The notes: generated by a model not told the origin, from the sequence alone. Numbered from the stretch's first letter, positions 17,995 through 27,162 are shown. The stretch is 64,000 nt of DNA from G963663365 sp963663365 (GCA_963663365.2 CAXXIH010000008.1:62001-126000), one strand, 5' to 3'. Numbers and translations: made by a program.

Positions 17995-20055
17995 ATGAAG
18001 AAATGCACAAACAGCCTTTGGATTTTTTTGCTTTGCTGTTTGCTCGCCGCCCCTATTATTTCCGCGCATGACGATCCGAATGCAAATGTTCCCTCCATCC
18101 GTGCGGTTCGGGCCGATTCGCCGGTCACCTTAGATGGCGTGCTCGATGAGCCTTTTTGGCAGGAAGCCGATGCCGGAACCGGCTTCATCGAAAAACGCAG
18201 CCAGAAACCGGTTAAAGACCAGACCTTTATTCGCGCGGCCTATAACGATGAGTATCTGTTCATCGCGGTCGAGTGTATGGATGAGGCCGTGGAAGAGATC
18301 GTCGCTGTCGAACGCCGTGACGACCGGGTACTGCGCGGCGACGATCATATCGAGGTGCACCTGGATCCATTTCACGATCACCGTTCGGAATATGTTTTCT
18401 CGACCAACACTGTGGGCACGCGCCTCGATAGCAAAACCGGCGCGGGCGGCGGCAGTAACACCGGCTGGAGCGCGGATTGGGAGACAGCCTGTAAAATTTA
18501 CGAAGACCGCTGGATTGTGGAGATTCAAATTCCATTCAGCGCCGTCAATTATTTCAGGCGCGGGGATCAAACCTGGGGGCTCAATGTCTTCCGCGAACTG
18601 CCACGACTCGAAAGCCTCACCGCGTGGAGTTTCGACCGGACTGACTACACCAGCGTGCGCCATTTCGGGCATTTGACCGGATTGAATTTGGATAAAACTT
18701 CTTTCGACCGCAATTGGGAATGGGAACCGTATGTGAGCACCCGTTACGACTTCGGTGGCGGGGATGAAGAATTGGTGACCGAGACCGGTATCGATGTCAG
18801 TTTCCGTCTGACACCATCCATCACTACCGCCTGGACACTCAATCCCGATTTTGGCGAAGTCGAATCCGATGCCGATACCATTGAACTGCGCGACACCGAA
18901 CGTTTTCTGCCGGAACAACGGCCATTTTTCCGTGAAGGTGAAGAGCTGTTCGGGATGCCGCATATGCTCTATCACAGCCGCCGCTTTACTGATATCGATA
19001 CCGCGCTCAAAACCACCGGCAAAGTGGGCAAAACCAACTTTAACTTCCTCGATGTTTACGGTGACGCCACACGCGGCGACAGTTTTTACGGTAACTCGAC
19101 TGTCTTTAGGGCGGTGCAGGAACTCGGCGAAAAATCTTCCGTCGGGTATTTCGTAAGTAACTCCGATTTCGATGAAGGCCATTCCCGTGTCGGCTCGCTC
19201 GATAGCCTCTTTTATCTAACGGATAACCTTACCTGGCAATTCCAGGGCTCCGTGGCTGACGATCAGATCGATGACAAGGACGGCCTCGAACTTAAAAACA
19301 GCACGGATTATTTGGGCTTCACCAGCGTCGATTACCGTAACTACCCCTGGATCATGTCTTTATCGTACGATGCGGTCGGCGAGGAGTTCGATCCGCTGTT
19401 GGGGTATGTACCGCGTAGCAATATCTTTGGCCCCACCGCCTGGATTCAATACGGAATCGAACAGGATACGGGCTGGTATAAATTTCACAGCAGTACATTC
19501 CAAGCCCAACTTTATGAACGGGAAAATGGTGAAACGTTTATCCGTGATTTTCAGGGTTCCACGGAGTTCGAGTTTCACAACAACATCGCCATTCAGTATT
19601 CGCTCGATGAGGAGTACCGCAATCCTTACGACAACTGGCGGGGCCGCCTCGGATTCTTTATTTTCACCAACGATTTTTGGAAGGTGACGGATTTCTTTTG
19701 GTCAACCGGGGAGTATGAAGAGATCGAGTTTCAGGAATTCATTTTCAGCCGCCGTATTAAACTTCACGAACGGCTGCCGATACGTTACACCTGTACCGTT
19801 AGGCTCGAAGACGATATCCCTCAAGACAAAGAACGTACGGTTTGGCTCAATCAAGTGATTTTCGATTACCATTTCACCGAAGATATGTGGCTTAAAACAT
19901 CGATCCAAAATCAGGACCACAGCAAACATAACATCAGCGTGATTTACGGCTGGGAATTTATCAAAAACGCCGATTGGTACTTGGTCTACAACAGCGTCAA
20001 CAAAGGCGAAGACACCGAACAAAGCGTTTTCACAAAAGTGGCGTACCGGTTTTAG
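17995..20055 (+). CDS. Exported CBM9-like/DUF5916 beta-barrel protein
   Basis: 686 residues from the ATG at 17995 (AGGG just before it), giving a clean signal peptide MKKCTNSLWIFLLCCLLAA. Residues about 35-215 resemble the CBM9-like domain that heads DUF5916 proteins: I-x-L-D-G-x-L-D-E-P-x-W near the start, then alternating strands with D-D-H-I-E-V-x-L-D-P and VVEIQIPFSAV-like stretches. The remainder alternates short hydrophobic strands with polar turns and ends in an aromatic Phe (VAYRF), as outer-membrane barrels do. The family is widespread in FCB-type bacteria; the role is thought to be in outer-membrane polysaccharide use but is not established. Earlier in-frame starts at 17914 and 17953 give no signal peptide. 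Confidence 0.8.
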   Translation: MKKCTNSLWIFLLCCLLAAPIISAHDDPNANVPSIRAVRADSPVTLDGVLDEPFWQEADAGTGFIEKRSQKPVKDQTFIRAAYNDEYLFIAVECMDEAVEEIVAVERRDDRVLRGDDHIEVHLDPFHDHRSEYVFSTNTVGTRLDSKTGAGGGSNTGWSADWETACKIYEDRWIVEIQIPFSAVNYFRRGDQTWGLNVFRELPRLESLTAWSFDRTDYTSVRHFGHLTGLNLDKTSFDRNWEWEPYVSTRYDFGGGDEELVTETGIDVSFRLTPSITTAWTLNPDFGEVESDADTIELRDTERFLPEQRPFFREGEELFGMPHMLYHSRRFTDIDTALKTTGKVGKTNFNFLDVYGDATRGDSFYGNSTVFRAVQELGEKSSVGYFVSNSDFDEGHSRVGSLDSLFYLTDNLTWQFQGSVADDQIDDKDGLELKNSTDYLGFTSVDYRNYPWIMSLSYDAVGEEFDPLLGYVPRSNIFGPTAWIQYGIEQDTGWYKFHSSTFQAQLYERENGETFIRDFQGSTEFEFHNNIAIQYSLDEEYRNPYDNWRGRLGFFIFTNDFWKVTDFFWSTGEYEEIEFQEFIFSRRIKLHERLPIRYTCTVRLEDDIPQDKERTVWLNQVIFDYHFTEDMWLKTSIQNQDHSKHNISVIYGWEFIKNADWYLVYNSVNKGEDTEQSVFTKVAYRF

Positions 20056-20078
20056 CGAGGAAGCGCAGATTGGCCGCG

Positions 20079-20957
20079 TCAGTTTCCCGCCTCATCTCCG
20101 GATTGATCCAAATAGGCCTTATATTCATTTTCTTCCTTTCGTGTCATCTCTGCAATTTCGCCGTCTATCACTTCATCTATATCAGCAGGTAAAATATCAA
20201 CAAATCTTTCATCTTTGCCTGCTATATTATCTTTTGCATATTCCATTATTCGTTTTTCATATTCTCCTTGCCAAAAGCGAGGACCGCGATCATATAAATC
20301 AGGAGGCAAAATGCGCATTGCTAGTTCCATTTTCTGTACAATTTTGCGCCGGTTATCTGCCGTTTTTTCGATATAATCCTGCAAATCATTTGGATAGGCT
20401 TCACGTAGTTTCTTTACATAGTCTGGCCTAGCATTATTTCTAACAATCTTTACCCAATCTGTATTCCCTCCATATTCACCACCGAAATAATGCGCCGCCG
20501 CCTGCTCAACTGTCATCGTACCACACAAAACATTTTCGTAAGCTTCTATTTCACGCAAAAAACCACGTTGTATCTCATCAAAATCCTCCACCGTCATTTG
20601 GGCAGTCAATTCCTTCATTTCTGCTTTCATCTGCTCGCTAGTAACAATAATATCCTCTGAAGCCGCCATGAGGTCCTGTGCTGTACTATATAAATGAATA
20701 TATTTATTGCTTGCACGGGTTAAGTCACTATCTGTTTGCCTATGTATTGGATCAATCTCTTGATTATTGGATTTTACCACAACTCTTGTTGCGGCAGCGC
20801 TTGGAGATAATTCACGAGTCATTACGGTGCTATCACCTGGAGAATCGGACGACTGTTTCTGTGATTTAGAATTAGTCAATACATAAAATAAGACTACGAC
20901 GCAACAGACGATTGTGCCTCCGACGAAAATCATTGAATTTGATTTATTTGTAGACAT
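20079..20957 (-). CDS. Single-pass anchored protein of unknown function
   Basis: 292 residues. An N-terminal membrane anchor (about residues 9-28, MIFVGGTIVCCVVVLFYVL) follows a short polar start. The rest is a polar linker and then a mainly helical soluble domain rich in Glu, Lys and Asp (about residues 80-285). I recognise no family. The gene is visibly A+T-richer than the barrel gene next to it. It is convergent with that gene, and its upstream side carries a remnant of a second barrel gene (21114-21191), so it appears to have been inserted here. Confidence 0.65.
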   Translation of the reverse strand: MSTNKSNSMIFVGGTIVCCVVVLFYVLTNSKSQKQSSDSPGDSTVMTRELSPSAAATRVVVKSNNQEIDPIHRQTDSDLTRASNKYIHLYSTAQDLMAASEDIIVTSEQMKAEMKELTAQMTVEDFDEIQRGFLREIEAYENVLCGTMTVEQAAAHYFGGEYGGNTDWVKIVRNNARPDYVKKLREAYPNDLQDYIEKTADNRRKIVQKMELAMRILPPDLYDRGPRFWQGEYEKRIMEYAKDNIAGKDERFVDILPADIDEVIDGEIAEMTRKEENEYKAYLDQSGDEAGN

Positions 20958-21113
20958 TGTGTTACCCTTTCAGCTTAAAAAGCTACATCATACGACATAT
21001 TACGATATCGTAATTGAGGTATCAAGCGCAGTGGTTAAACCAACTACAGTTGCATACATTTGCCATTCGGGATCTTCCGCATCAAAATGAAATGAACTCC
21101 AACAACCAACAAC

Positions 21114-21191
21114 TGGTACTTGGTCTACAGCGGCGCCAACAAGGGCGAAGACACTGAACAGGGCGTTTTCACGAAGGTTACGTACCGGTTT
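21114..21191 (+). pseudogene. C-terminal remnant of a second DUF5916-type barrel gene
   Basis: The frame reads WYLVYSGANKGEDTEQGVF and then TKVTYRF, matching the last 26 residues of the barrel protein ending at 20055 (11 base differences over 78, mostly at third positions). The stop codon has been lost and the frame runs into unrelated sequence. No upstream part of the gene remains. The divergence suggests a former paralogue rather than a fresh duplication. Confidence 0.75.
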
Positions 21192-21234
21192 GGGGGGGTG
21201 CGCAGACTACAAAAATAGAGCAAACCGGCTACAA

Positions 21235-22263
21235 TTAAGGTAACACCTTACCAAAGTATGGATAAAACCTATAATATTTTTCATATTCTTTTATTTTCTT
21301 TTCACTTCGACTATCACTGCCCTCCCCCTCTATAAGATATCCAAGTCGCTTCAGACAGCTGAGATTGTTTCGAACATCTCTAGGAAGAGCAGCATCCAAT
21401 TTAAGCCTTTCCTTTATCGTCAGCGTTGGAACATCAATCACCTCCACATCCATACATTCTCTATTACCCACAATTTCACATTTTTTGAAATGATCAACAA
21501 ACATATTTCGATCCTTCTGATCACATAGCAGGCCTGTAACGCTAAGCATTATTGTTCCATCAGAGTACTTTACTGCGTGCAATGGAAGAAATGTTTTAGG
21601 ATGAGTACAGGAAGTTTCAATTACAGTAAAGAGAATTTCTTTCAATAACATCGGATACTTTTCTTCCAAAAAATTATCAAATACAAATAAAGAGTTGTCG
21701 TATGAAACACCTTCGAATGAAATTTCTTTCTCAAATGCAATCTTATATTCATTCCACGACTTTTTCTTTTTCGGTGGACATTCTTTTTCCGAACGGTGTA
21801 TCTTCAAACTCCTATAAATATCTGTCTCAGCCTTTACTGTCACTCTCAAGAGGCTATTGATTGTGCAAATTTTCGCTAGGTGTGAAATCTCAGAAAGACA
21901 TTCCCGACTAAAATCCGTATAATCAATCCATGCAATCGTCGGATTCTCAGGAAACATTTGTTCTAAATACTCTCTAAATCCACAGTGATACAATTTCAAC
22001 TTACTAGAACATTTGTGAAATTTTTGCCTTTTAAATATTTCACCATCCGCTTCGACTGAATGCAATTCCATTTTCGGAAATCTATTCGAAATAAGCCGAA
22101 AATCCTCCAAAAATGGACCCGCTAGTCCAACATATGTATATTTTCCAAAATCACAACGACAATTCAAAGCCTCGATGATTTCAAGAAATAAGAAACGATC
22201 TATCGCTTTATTGGGTCGCAGATGATAGGGTGGGGGAATCGATTTTGAGAGTCGGCTCATCAT
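21235..22263 (-). CDS. Unrecognised fourth protein of R-M-like operon; possible Rossmann methyltransferase fold
   Basis: 342 residues (ATG 22263 or 22260) after GAGGAGG, overlapping the stop of the GHKL ATPase gene by four bases, so translation is probably coupled. Residues about 12-110 look like a nucleotide-binding fold: a conserved-looking lead (PPYHLRPNKAIDRFLF), strand plus glycine turn (YTYVGLAGPFLEDF, like methyltransferase motif I), then an acidic strand end (ELHSVEADGEIF) and TIAWIDYTDF where motif IV would fall. The C-terminal 60 residues resemble a winged-helix (LTIKERLKLDAALP, LKRLGYLIE). No catalytic motif is certain. It could modify DNA or a nucleotide, or be a specificity factor for the ATPase. 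Confidence 0.65.
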   Translation of the reverse strand: MMSRLSKSIPPPYHLRPNKAIDRFLFLEIIEALNCRCDFGKYTYVGLAGPFLEDFRLISNRFPKMELHSVEADGEIFKRQKFHKCSSKLKLYHCGFREYLEQMFPENPTIAWIDYTDFSRECLSEISHLAKICTINSLLRVTVKAETDIYRSLKIHRSEKECPPKKKKSWNEYKIAFEKEISFEGVSYDNSLFVFDNFLEEKYPMLLKEILFTVIETSCTHPKTFLPLHAVKYSDGTIMLSVTGLLCDQKDRNMFVDHFKKCEIVGNRECMDVEVIDVPTLTIKERLKLDAALPRDVRNNLSCLKRLGYLIEGEGSDSRSEKKIKEYEKYYRFYPYFGKVLP

Positions 22264-23678
22264 TCTGCCTCCTCTAAGATGATTTCAAAGCACTTTTCAC
22301 CAACTTTTCTGGGATCGACATCTGGCCTGTAAAAAAGATATGATGACACACGCCTAACTTCCCTCACTGGTCGAGTAAACGCTATTCGTTCTATCGTTTT
22401 CTTTGTTGTTGGTCGTGGGAGCGGAGGTTTATATTGCATCCCCTTTATGGGGCCCTTCGTAACTGACATCTTTAATTTAGGCACACTGCTTTTTATCTCC
22501 AAAATATCCGCTACGGGCGACTTCTTGAATCGTGTCCGCGATTCCTCAATCAATTCCTTGGTCTTCCATTCATTTGTGTACTGTGTAAATATTTTTATGC
22601 CTTCGATCATTTTGTCACGAACATGCAAATATACGTCGGAAGATGCGTCGATTCCCCTTTTGGTGGTAGTCGTTGGCAATTTCTTTGGATCCTCCGAATT
22701 GAAAAGCACGATTCCAGAAATAGCAATGAATTGAGTATGATATTGTGGAATTCCCGACACTCCCCACCCCGTCAAGGATGTTTTGTCACAATAAAGAACA
22801 GTTCTATCGTTACATATCACTGTCCACCCTGCATCTGCCGAAGAATGCCTTTCCTTAAAATTCTTCATACCGCTGTCCACTTCTTCTTTGCTTGGAATCG
22901 GAGACGCAAATCCAACTGCAAGAAAAATATTAAGCCCATTATAATTAGCCTTGTAAATAAATGGGCGAATACAATCCTTCATCGGTTGACTTTCAATTTT
23001 TGAGAATATTAGTTTAATAGATTTTGGAGCCACTTTAACTCCATTAACAAAAATCTCGAATCCTTTGTCTATAATGTAGGCATAATGAGATGAAACTGCA
23101 TCTTTAAAGGAGTTCAAAAAAACTTTAGATTGAAATTCGTTCTTGATGGAATCCTTAATTTTTGAAATTTCAATCGCGGTTCCAAGCCTATTAGATTTTT
23201 TAATAGGTGTCGAAGTAAGTTGCCAATCATCTTCGCTTTTAATCCATTCGGAAGTAAATCGAACTTTGTAAGATCTATCAGACGAGTGCGTTGTAACCGT
23301 GCAATCATTGCCAATTTTGAAAATTGCCCTTTTCATTCCAATTCCATAGGTGCCGACAGGCAATCTCCCCTTAAAATTCTCCTTCATACTTACGCTACGT
23401 CCCATCCGGAAAGCATAGTCATGAAGTCTCCATGGGATTCCGCCGCAATTGTCTTCTATACAAAACTTATCAGCTGAAAATGTAATTTTTGCCCAATATC
23501 CTTTGTATGGCGTCTTACGACCTAGCGTCTGATCGGATGCGGTCCTCTGAATACCGTCTACACAATTATCCAAAAGGTCCAATACCGCATCTTGAAGATG
23601 AATATCTCTTGTCAGCATGTGCACAAAAAACGACTTAACCGGATGAGCTGGGATTATATCCTGAGTTTTGGGCTGCAT
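22260..23678 (-). CDS. GHKL ATPase, MORC/MutL-like, restriction-modification associated
   Basis: 472 residues with a strong AAGGAGG before the ATG. The Bergerat ATP-binding fold is clear: N-box LQDAVLDLLDNCVDGI (residues about 28-43), G1 box IEDNCGGIP (about 73-81) and G2 box GTYGIGMKRA (about 108-117). A second domain (about 200-400) contains GWTVICNDRTVLY and a conserved-looking LPTTTTKRGID stretch, as in the S5-type domain of MORC and MutL proteins. Comparative work has placed such MORC-like ATPases in restriction-modification neighbourhoods. It probably uses ATP-driven dimer clamping on DNA to control cleavage. It lies 10 bases after the methyltransferase gene. Confidence 0.85.
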   Translation of the reverse strand: MQPKTQDIIPAHPVKSFFVHMLTRDIHLQDAVLDLLDNCVDGIQRTASDQTLGRKTPYKGYWAKITFSADKFCIEDNCGGIPWRLHDYAFRMGRSVSMKENFKGRLPVGTYGIGMKRAIFKIGNDCTVTTHSSDRSYKVRFTSEWIKSEDDWQLTSTPIKKSNRLGTAIEISKIKDSIKNEFQSKVFLNSFKDAVSSHYAYIIDKGFEIFVNGVKVAPKSIKLIFSKIESQPMKDCIRPFIYKANYNGLNIFLAVGFASPIPSKEEVDSGMKNFKERHSSADAGWTVICNDRTVLYCDKTSLTGWGVSGIPQYHTQFIAISGIVLFNSEDPKKLPTTTTKRGIDASSDVYLHVRDKMIEGIKIFTQYTNEWKTKELIEESRTRFKKSPVADILEIKSSVPKLKMSVTKGPIKGMQYKPPLPRPTTKKTIERIAFTRPVREVRRVSSYLFYRPDVDPRKVGEKCFEIILEEAE

Positions 23679-23688
23679 TAATTCCTCC

Positions 23689-24801
23689 TTAAATCTTGCG
23701 CCTGTCCAGAATTCTCCGGATTATTATTTCGGCAACAGTAGGGCAAACACTATTGCCTATTTGCCGGAAGCTATGCCATTTTGTAGGTGAAAACTGAAAC
23801 CAGTCAGGAAATCCTTGCAGCCTTGCAGCTTCGCGAGGTGTTATTACGCGATGAGCCGACGGATGAATGGGCCTAACGGCTTGATAACTTCCTCGATCAG
23901 AAGCGGTTCCGGACCGCAAAGTTGGGCAATACCCATCCCAATCCAGTCGAGCGGCTTTGGATATTCTGTCTATTTGTCCCGGTTTAGTTTTTGAAAAACG
24001 AATCTTCACTTCATCCGTGTGAAGCGTACCCAAAAATCCCGATACAAGCGATTCATCTTTAAGATTTTTTATGGATACGGGATCGCCAACGCCTTTTGGT
24101 ATCCTCCCCTTGATGGATTTCCAAAATGCAGATACGACGTCGGGATAACTGACTTTCCGCCATCCTTGTTCTTCGGTCTGCCAGCTTGGGAATATACTTC
24201 TTGGCAAACCATAAAAAGCGTCTTTAACAAGGTTTTTTTTGTTCGTGCCTTTAGAAATCATGTTTTCGGTAATCGTTTTAAAATATCTGTCCTTATAGCC
24301 AACAAACAAAACTCTCTTTCTGGTTGTTGGCACCCCGAAATCGTTTGCATGAACAACAATTGGCCTTAATAGATTATATTCGCCTTCAACAAAGCTAAAA
24401 GCGTTATTTATGAGTTCTTCATTTTGCCCACACAGAATGCCGGGAACATTTTCCGCGAGGAAGAAGGCAGGTTGAATTTCCCTTACAATCTCGAAGAATT
24501 TGACAAAAAGATGATTCCTCGGATCGTCAGCACGACGACGTCCAATAAAACTAAAACCCTGACATGGCGGTCCACCAATCAAGGCAACCGGTTCGCGAGG
24601 TTTTAATTTTGCGGCTTGAAGCAACTCTTTACCCGAAATACGGTTTACATCTTCAGGAATGTGCACGGTCGATCGAAAATTTCGCTTATGTATGTCAATA
24701 GCATGTTTGTCATTTTCAACTGCAACCGCGATCTTCAAACCAGCCCTTGCAGCACCTAAACTCAAACCTCCAACACCGCTGAATACGTCGATGGCATTCA
24801 T
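23689..24801 (-). CDS. dcm: C5-cytosine DNA methyltransferase (Dcm family)
   Basis: 370 residues carrying the ordered motifs of m5C methyltransferases: motif I FSGVGGLSLG (residues about 7-16, AdoMet site), motif IV GGPPCQGFSF with the catalytic Cys, motif VI AENVPG, motif VIII TTRKRV, and C-terminal motifs IX/X REAARLQGFPDWF and IGNSVCP. The target-recognition region between VIII and IX is of modest size, so the recognition site cannot be read. Next to a Vsr-type nuclease and a GHKL ATPase, it probably marks host DNA in a restriction-modification-like system. The operon is A+T-rich compared with its surroundings, a sign of transfer. Confidence 0.92.
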   Translation of the reverse strand: MNAIDVFSGVGGLSLGAARAGLKIAVAVENDKHAIDIHKRNFRSTVHIPEDVNRISGKELLQAAKLKPREPVALIGGPPCQGFSFIGRRRADDPRNHLFVKFFEIVREIQPAFFLAENVPGILCGQNEELINNAFSFVEGEYNLLRPIVVHANDFGVPTTRKRVLFVGYKDRYFKTITENMISKGTNKKNLVKDAFYGLPRSIFPSWQTEEQGWRKVSYPDVVSAFWKSIKGRIPKGVGDPVSIKNLKDESLVSGFLGTLHTDEVKIRFSKTKPGQIDRISKAARLDWDGYCPTLRSGTASDRGSYQAVRPIHPSAHRVITPREAARLQGFPDWFQFSPTKWHSFRQIGNSVCPTVAEIIIRRILDRRKI

Positions 24802-24836
24802 GTTGTGTTTGATAACTCCTAGCGTCGCTTGCCATA

Positions 24837-25253
24837 TTAATAAATACCGAGGAAATTCTCGATTCGCTTAGTCAGTCGTTCCATCTTTTGGGGTTTAGTT
24901 TGACAGCTCCAAATAACAAGAACTCCCCATCCTTCTTTTCTTAAACGGCGAATATTCTTTCGGTCTCTTGCAACATTTGTATCGAATTTCTTTCTCCAAA
25001 ATCTTCTTCGGACTTTGGGCAAAGATCTTCCCTGTCGGCAAAAGTGCCGATGCCAAAAACAGCCGTGAACAAAGATGATTTTCTTTCGCGAGGCAAATAC
25101 AAGATCGGGTTTCCCTGGCAAATCTTTTCTATGTAATCGATAACGATACCCCATGCCGTGCACAAGCCTTCTGACGATCATTTCAGGCTTTGTGTCTTTC
25201 GATTTGACAGCCGACATTATTCGGCTTCTGGTTTTCTCGTCCACTCTATCCAT
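24837..25253 (-). CDS. vsr: Very-short-patch-repair (Vsr) endonuclease
   Basis: 138 residues from the ATG at 25253 (a TTG at 25259 is also in frame). It has all Vsr hallmarks: R-S-R-I-M-S near the start, D-T-K-P-E with Glu24, RYRLHRKDLPGKPD with catalytic Asp50, and FVHGCFWHRH-x-C with His63, His68 and zinc-binding Cys. In E. coli, Vsr nicks at T-G mismatches created by deamination of Dcm-methylated cytosine. In operons with a MORC-like ATPase the Vsr-fold protein may instead be the restriction nuclease. It is the first gene of the four-gene operon and lies 35 bases before the methyltransferase. Confidence 0.92.
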   Translation of the reverse strand: MDRVDEKTRSRIMSAVKSKDTKPEMIVRRLVHGMGYRYRLHRKDLPGKPDLVFASRKKIIFVHGCFWHRHFCRQGRSLPKVRRRFWRKKFDTNVARDRKNIRRLRKEGWGVLVIWSCQTKPQKMERLTKRIENFLGIY

Positions 25254-25554
25254 TAGCAAAAAGCCTTTTGTCTATAAAAGCCTTTTTGGGATCGAGTTCC
25301 GACGCAGTCTTGTAGAGAGACATTAACACACATAGACATCTGAAGCAAGCTGTTTTTCAGTCATTAAACTAGCAAGCATTCGTCAACCGTCAAAAGCCAA
25401 ACGTCTGCCAGATGGACTACCGAAAATACAATGAAATGTTAAGCCAGAACTTTGGATCGAAGCATGAAGGCCTACTTGATTCTTTAGGACCAAATGCTCT
25501 GCAAGACGATGATTAAAGAAACTACTTAACCCTTTGATGAGCAAGAACTTAGGG
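25254..25554. other. Spacer between vsr and tRNA fragment; one tiny ORF
   Basis: About 300 bases that should contain the promoter of the vsr-dcm operon. The only protein-like frame is ATG 25412 to TAA 25516 (34 codons, ending LLDSLGPNALQDDD) on the plus strand; it is open back to a TAG near 25370 and could be the tail of a deleted gene. No ribosome-binding site is evident and it is not called as a gene. Confidence 0.3.
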
Positions 25555-25582
25555 GAGTGGGCGATAATGGAATCGAACCATC
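25555..25582 (-). repeat. 28-bp copy of the tRNA-Val 3' end (putative attachment site)
   Basis: Identical over 28 bases to 27451-27478, which covers the acceptor 3' strand and T-arm of tRNA-Val(CAC) plus three flanking bases. The remainder of the tRNA is absent here. Integrases commonly use tRNA 3' ends and leave such a direct repeat at the far edge of the integrated DNA. The enclosed 1.9 kb holds one kelch-type gene and no integrase. Confidence 0.75.
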
Positions 25583-25683
25583 AGCCCTTGGTAAATTTAA
25601 AATTCAATCCGCAATTAGGGCGGATAACAGACGTAGAGAAACACAGCCCAAATTCGCCGTTAATTCATTGGGTGATTCAGTTC

Positions 25684-27162
25684 TTAATATTTCATGTAAT
25701 CCTGAACCATGGCCGCGCTGAATGGGGTTTCGAGTATCGTCACGGTCCGGCTGGAGCCTGAGGGATCGCCTATTACGACCGCAATCTGTTGCTCGCCACA
25801 CCAGTACATACCCAGGATTTGCCAATCCGGCGATGCGTTGCTCAAGCGGGCAATCTCTTCCACAAGATTGCCCGTCCCGTTCAAACCACCCCATTGCTGT
25901 TTGTGATGAAGAATACGCATGACCGGCGCGCCTTCGCTGAAACCGGATTCCACCGCGGCAAACAAGGAATCTCCCTCGGAAGAAACCAAAGGAGAGGATT
26001 GCGAAAACAGAAACGCCGAATCCACGGTCCAACTGGAAATCAAAGCAAAGCCATTGCCGGTGACATTCAACTCGTCATGTTCGGCGAGCGGCAAAGAATA
26101 GGTCCATGTATCGCCATAGGCCAACGTAACATTTTGATTCGCGCCGCCGAATAGAACCACCTGCCCGCGTGCCACATCGAAGGCCATGGCGTGCAACTGA
26201 CGCGATGGCGGGCCGTCCGGTTGGGTCAATCCCTGCAATTCATTCCACGCCGTTCTTGCCCAGTCATTGCCATCATATTCCCAGGTATCGCCCTCGAATA
26301 CATCGGTTCCCCCGAACAGTACGGTGGTGCTTCGCAATGAATCATAGGCCATCGCGGTTTGGGTGCGTGGGGTCACTGTGGTAAAGACATTCGCCCACTG
26401 CCAATTGGAACCATCCCACTCCAGCGGGCCGGTATAATACGCACAGCCACCATCAGGCGTGCAGCAACTCCCTCCGAATAGGACGGTTTTGCCCCGGGCA
26501 TCGTCATAGACCATGGCATGGCCGCTTCGCAATCCCGGTTCCGTGCCGGAGACCGGATTGACTCCGGAGTTGTGTACTCGAATCCAACGTTTGCCGTCAT
26601 ATTCCCACGTTCCGTACTGATAGACCGTACGAACCTCGGCACCGATGTTCTGCTTTTTAAATCCCCCGTACAATACCGTTTTGCCCCGTTTCGCATCGAA
26701 GACCATCGCGCATCCGGCGCGTTCAGTTGGCCCATCGATCTCAATATGATTCCACGTTGAGCCGTCCCATTCCCAGGTATCGCCAAAGGTGACTGTATCA
26801 TCCAGATAGCGCCCGCCGAACATCACCACTTTGCCCCGCCATGAATCGTAAGCCATGGCATGTTCCTTACGCGGCAGAGGGCCGGATTCGGCGGCTACAG
26901 ACCATGAAGTGCCGTCCCAGATCCATGTTCTCCGGTCATAGTTTTCGCCGTAATCGTCCTCATTGGCCGTGCCCCCAAACATCACAATCTGCTGATGAGC
27001 CGCATCGTAGGCCATGGCATGCCCGTAATGCGGGCCGGGACCGTCTACATCCAATTCCTGCCAGCGCTTAAGGTTTGGGATTTGAGAATACGCATCGAAG
27101 CCAATCGAGACCGTGAATAAACAAACCAGAAACAACCTACTGCCGAACCGGACTATTCTCAT
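25684..27162 (-). CDS. Secreted kelch-type beta-propeller protein
   Basis: 492 residues from the ATG at 27162, preceded by AAGGAG; an upstream frame start at 27186 is not used. The signal peptide ends near DAYSQ. Residues about 30-360 hold about six kelch-like blades with the recurring G-H-A-M-A-Y-D, V-x-x-F-G-G and T-W-x-W-D-G-x-x-W patterns, giving a galactose-oxidase-type propeller without visible catalytic copper ligands. The last about 130 residues are a different domain of unknown type. The gene is bracketed by tRNA-Val and its 28-bp duplicate, so it may be cargo of a small integrated element. Probable extracellular binding role. Confidence 0.8.
   Translation of the reverse strand: MRIVRFGSRLFLVCLFTVSIGFDAYSQIPNLKRWQELDVDGPGPHYGHAMAYDAAHQQIVMFGGTANEDDYGENYDRRTWIWDGTSWSVAAESGPLPRKEHAMAYDSWRGKVVMFGGRYLDDTVTFGDTWEWDGSTWNHIEIDGPTERAGCAMVFDAKRGKTVLYGGFKKQNIGAEVRTVYQYGTWEYDGKRWIRVHNSGVNPVSGTEPGLRSGHAMVYDDARGKTVLFGGSCCTPDGGCAYYTGPLEWDGSNWQWANVFTTVTPRTQTAMAYDSLRSTTVLFGGTDVFEGDTWEYDGNDWARTAWNELQGLTQPDGPPSRQLHAMAFDVARGQVVLFGGANQNVTLAYGDTWTYSLPLAEHDELNVTGNGFALISSWTVDSAFLFSQSSPLVSSEGDSLFAAVESGFSEGAPVMRILHHKQQWGGLNGTGNLVEEIARLSNASPDWQILGMYWCGEQQIAVVIGDPSGSSRTVTILETPFSAAMVQDYMKY

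Noticed and set aside
18130..19182. 350-codon minus-strand frame opposite the DUF5916 barrel gene
   Set aside because: It lies wholly within a well-supported gene on the other strand and encodes nothing recognisable.
25555..25650. Possible second, degenerate tRNA
   Set aside because: Only the T-arm and acceptor 3' strand match; there is no 5' acceptor strand, D-arm or anticodon arm at the expected distance, so it is a repeat, not a gene.
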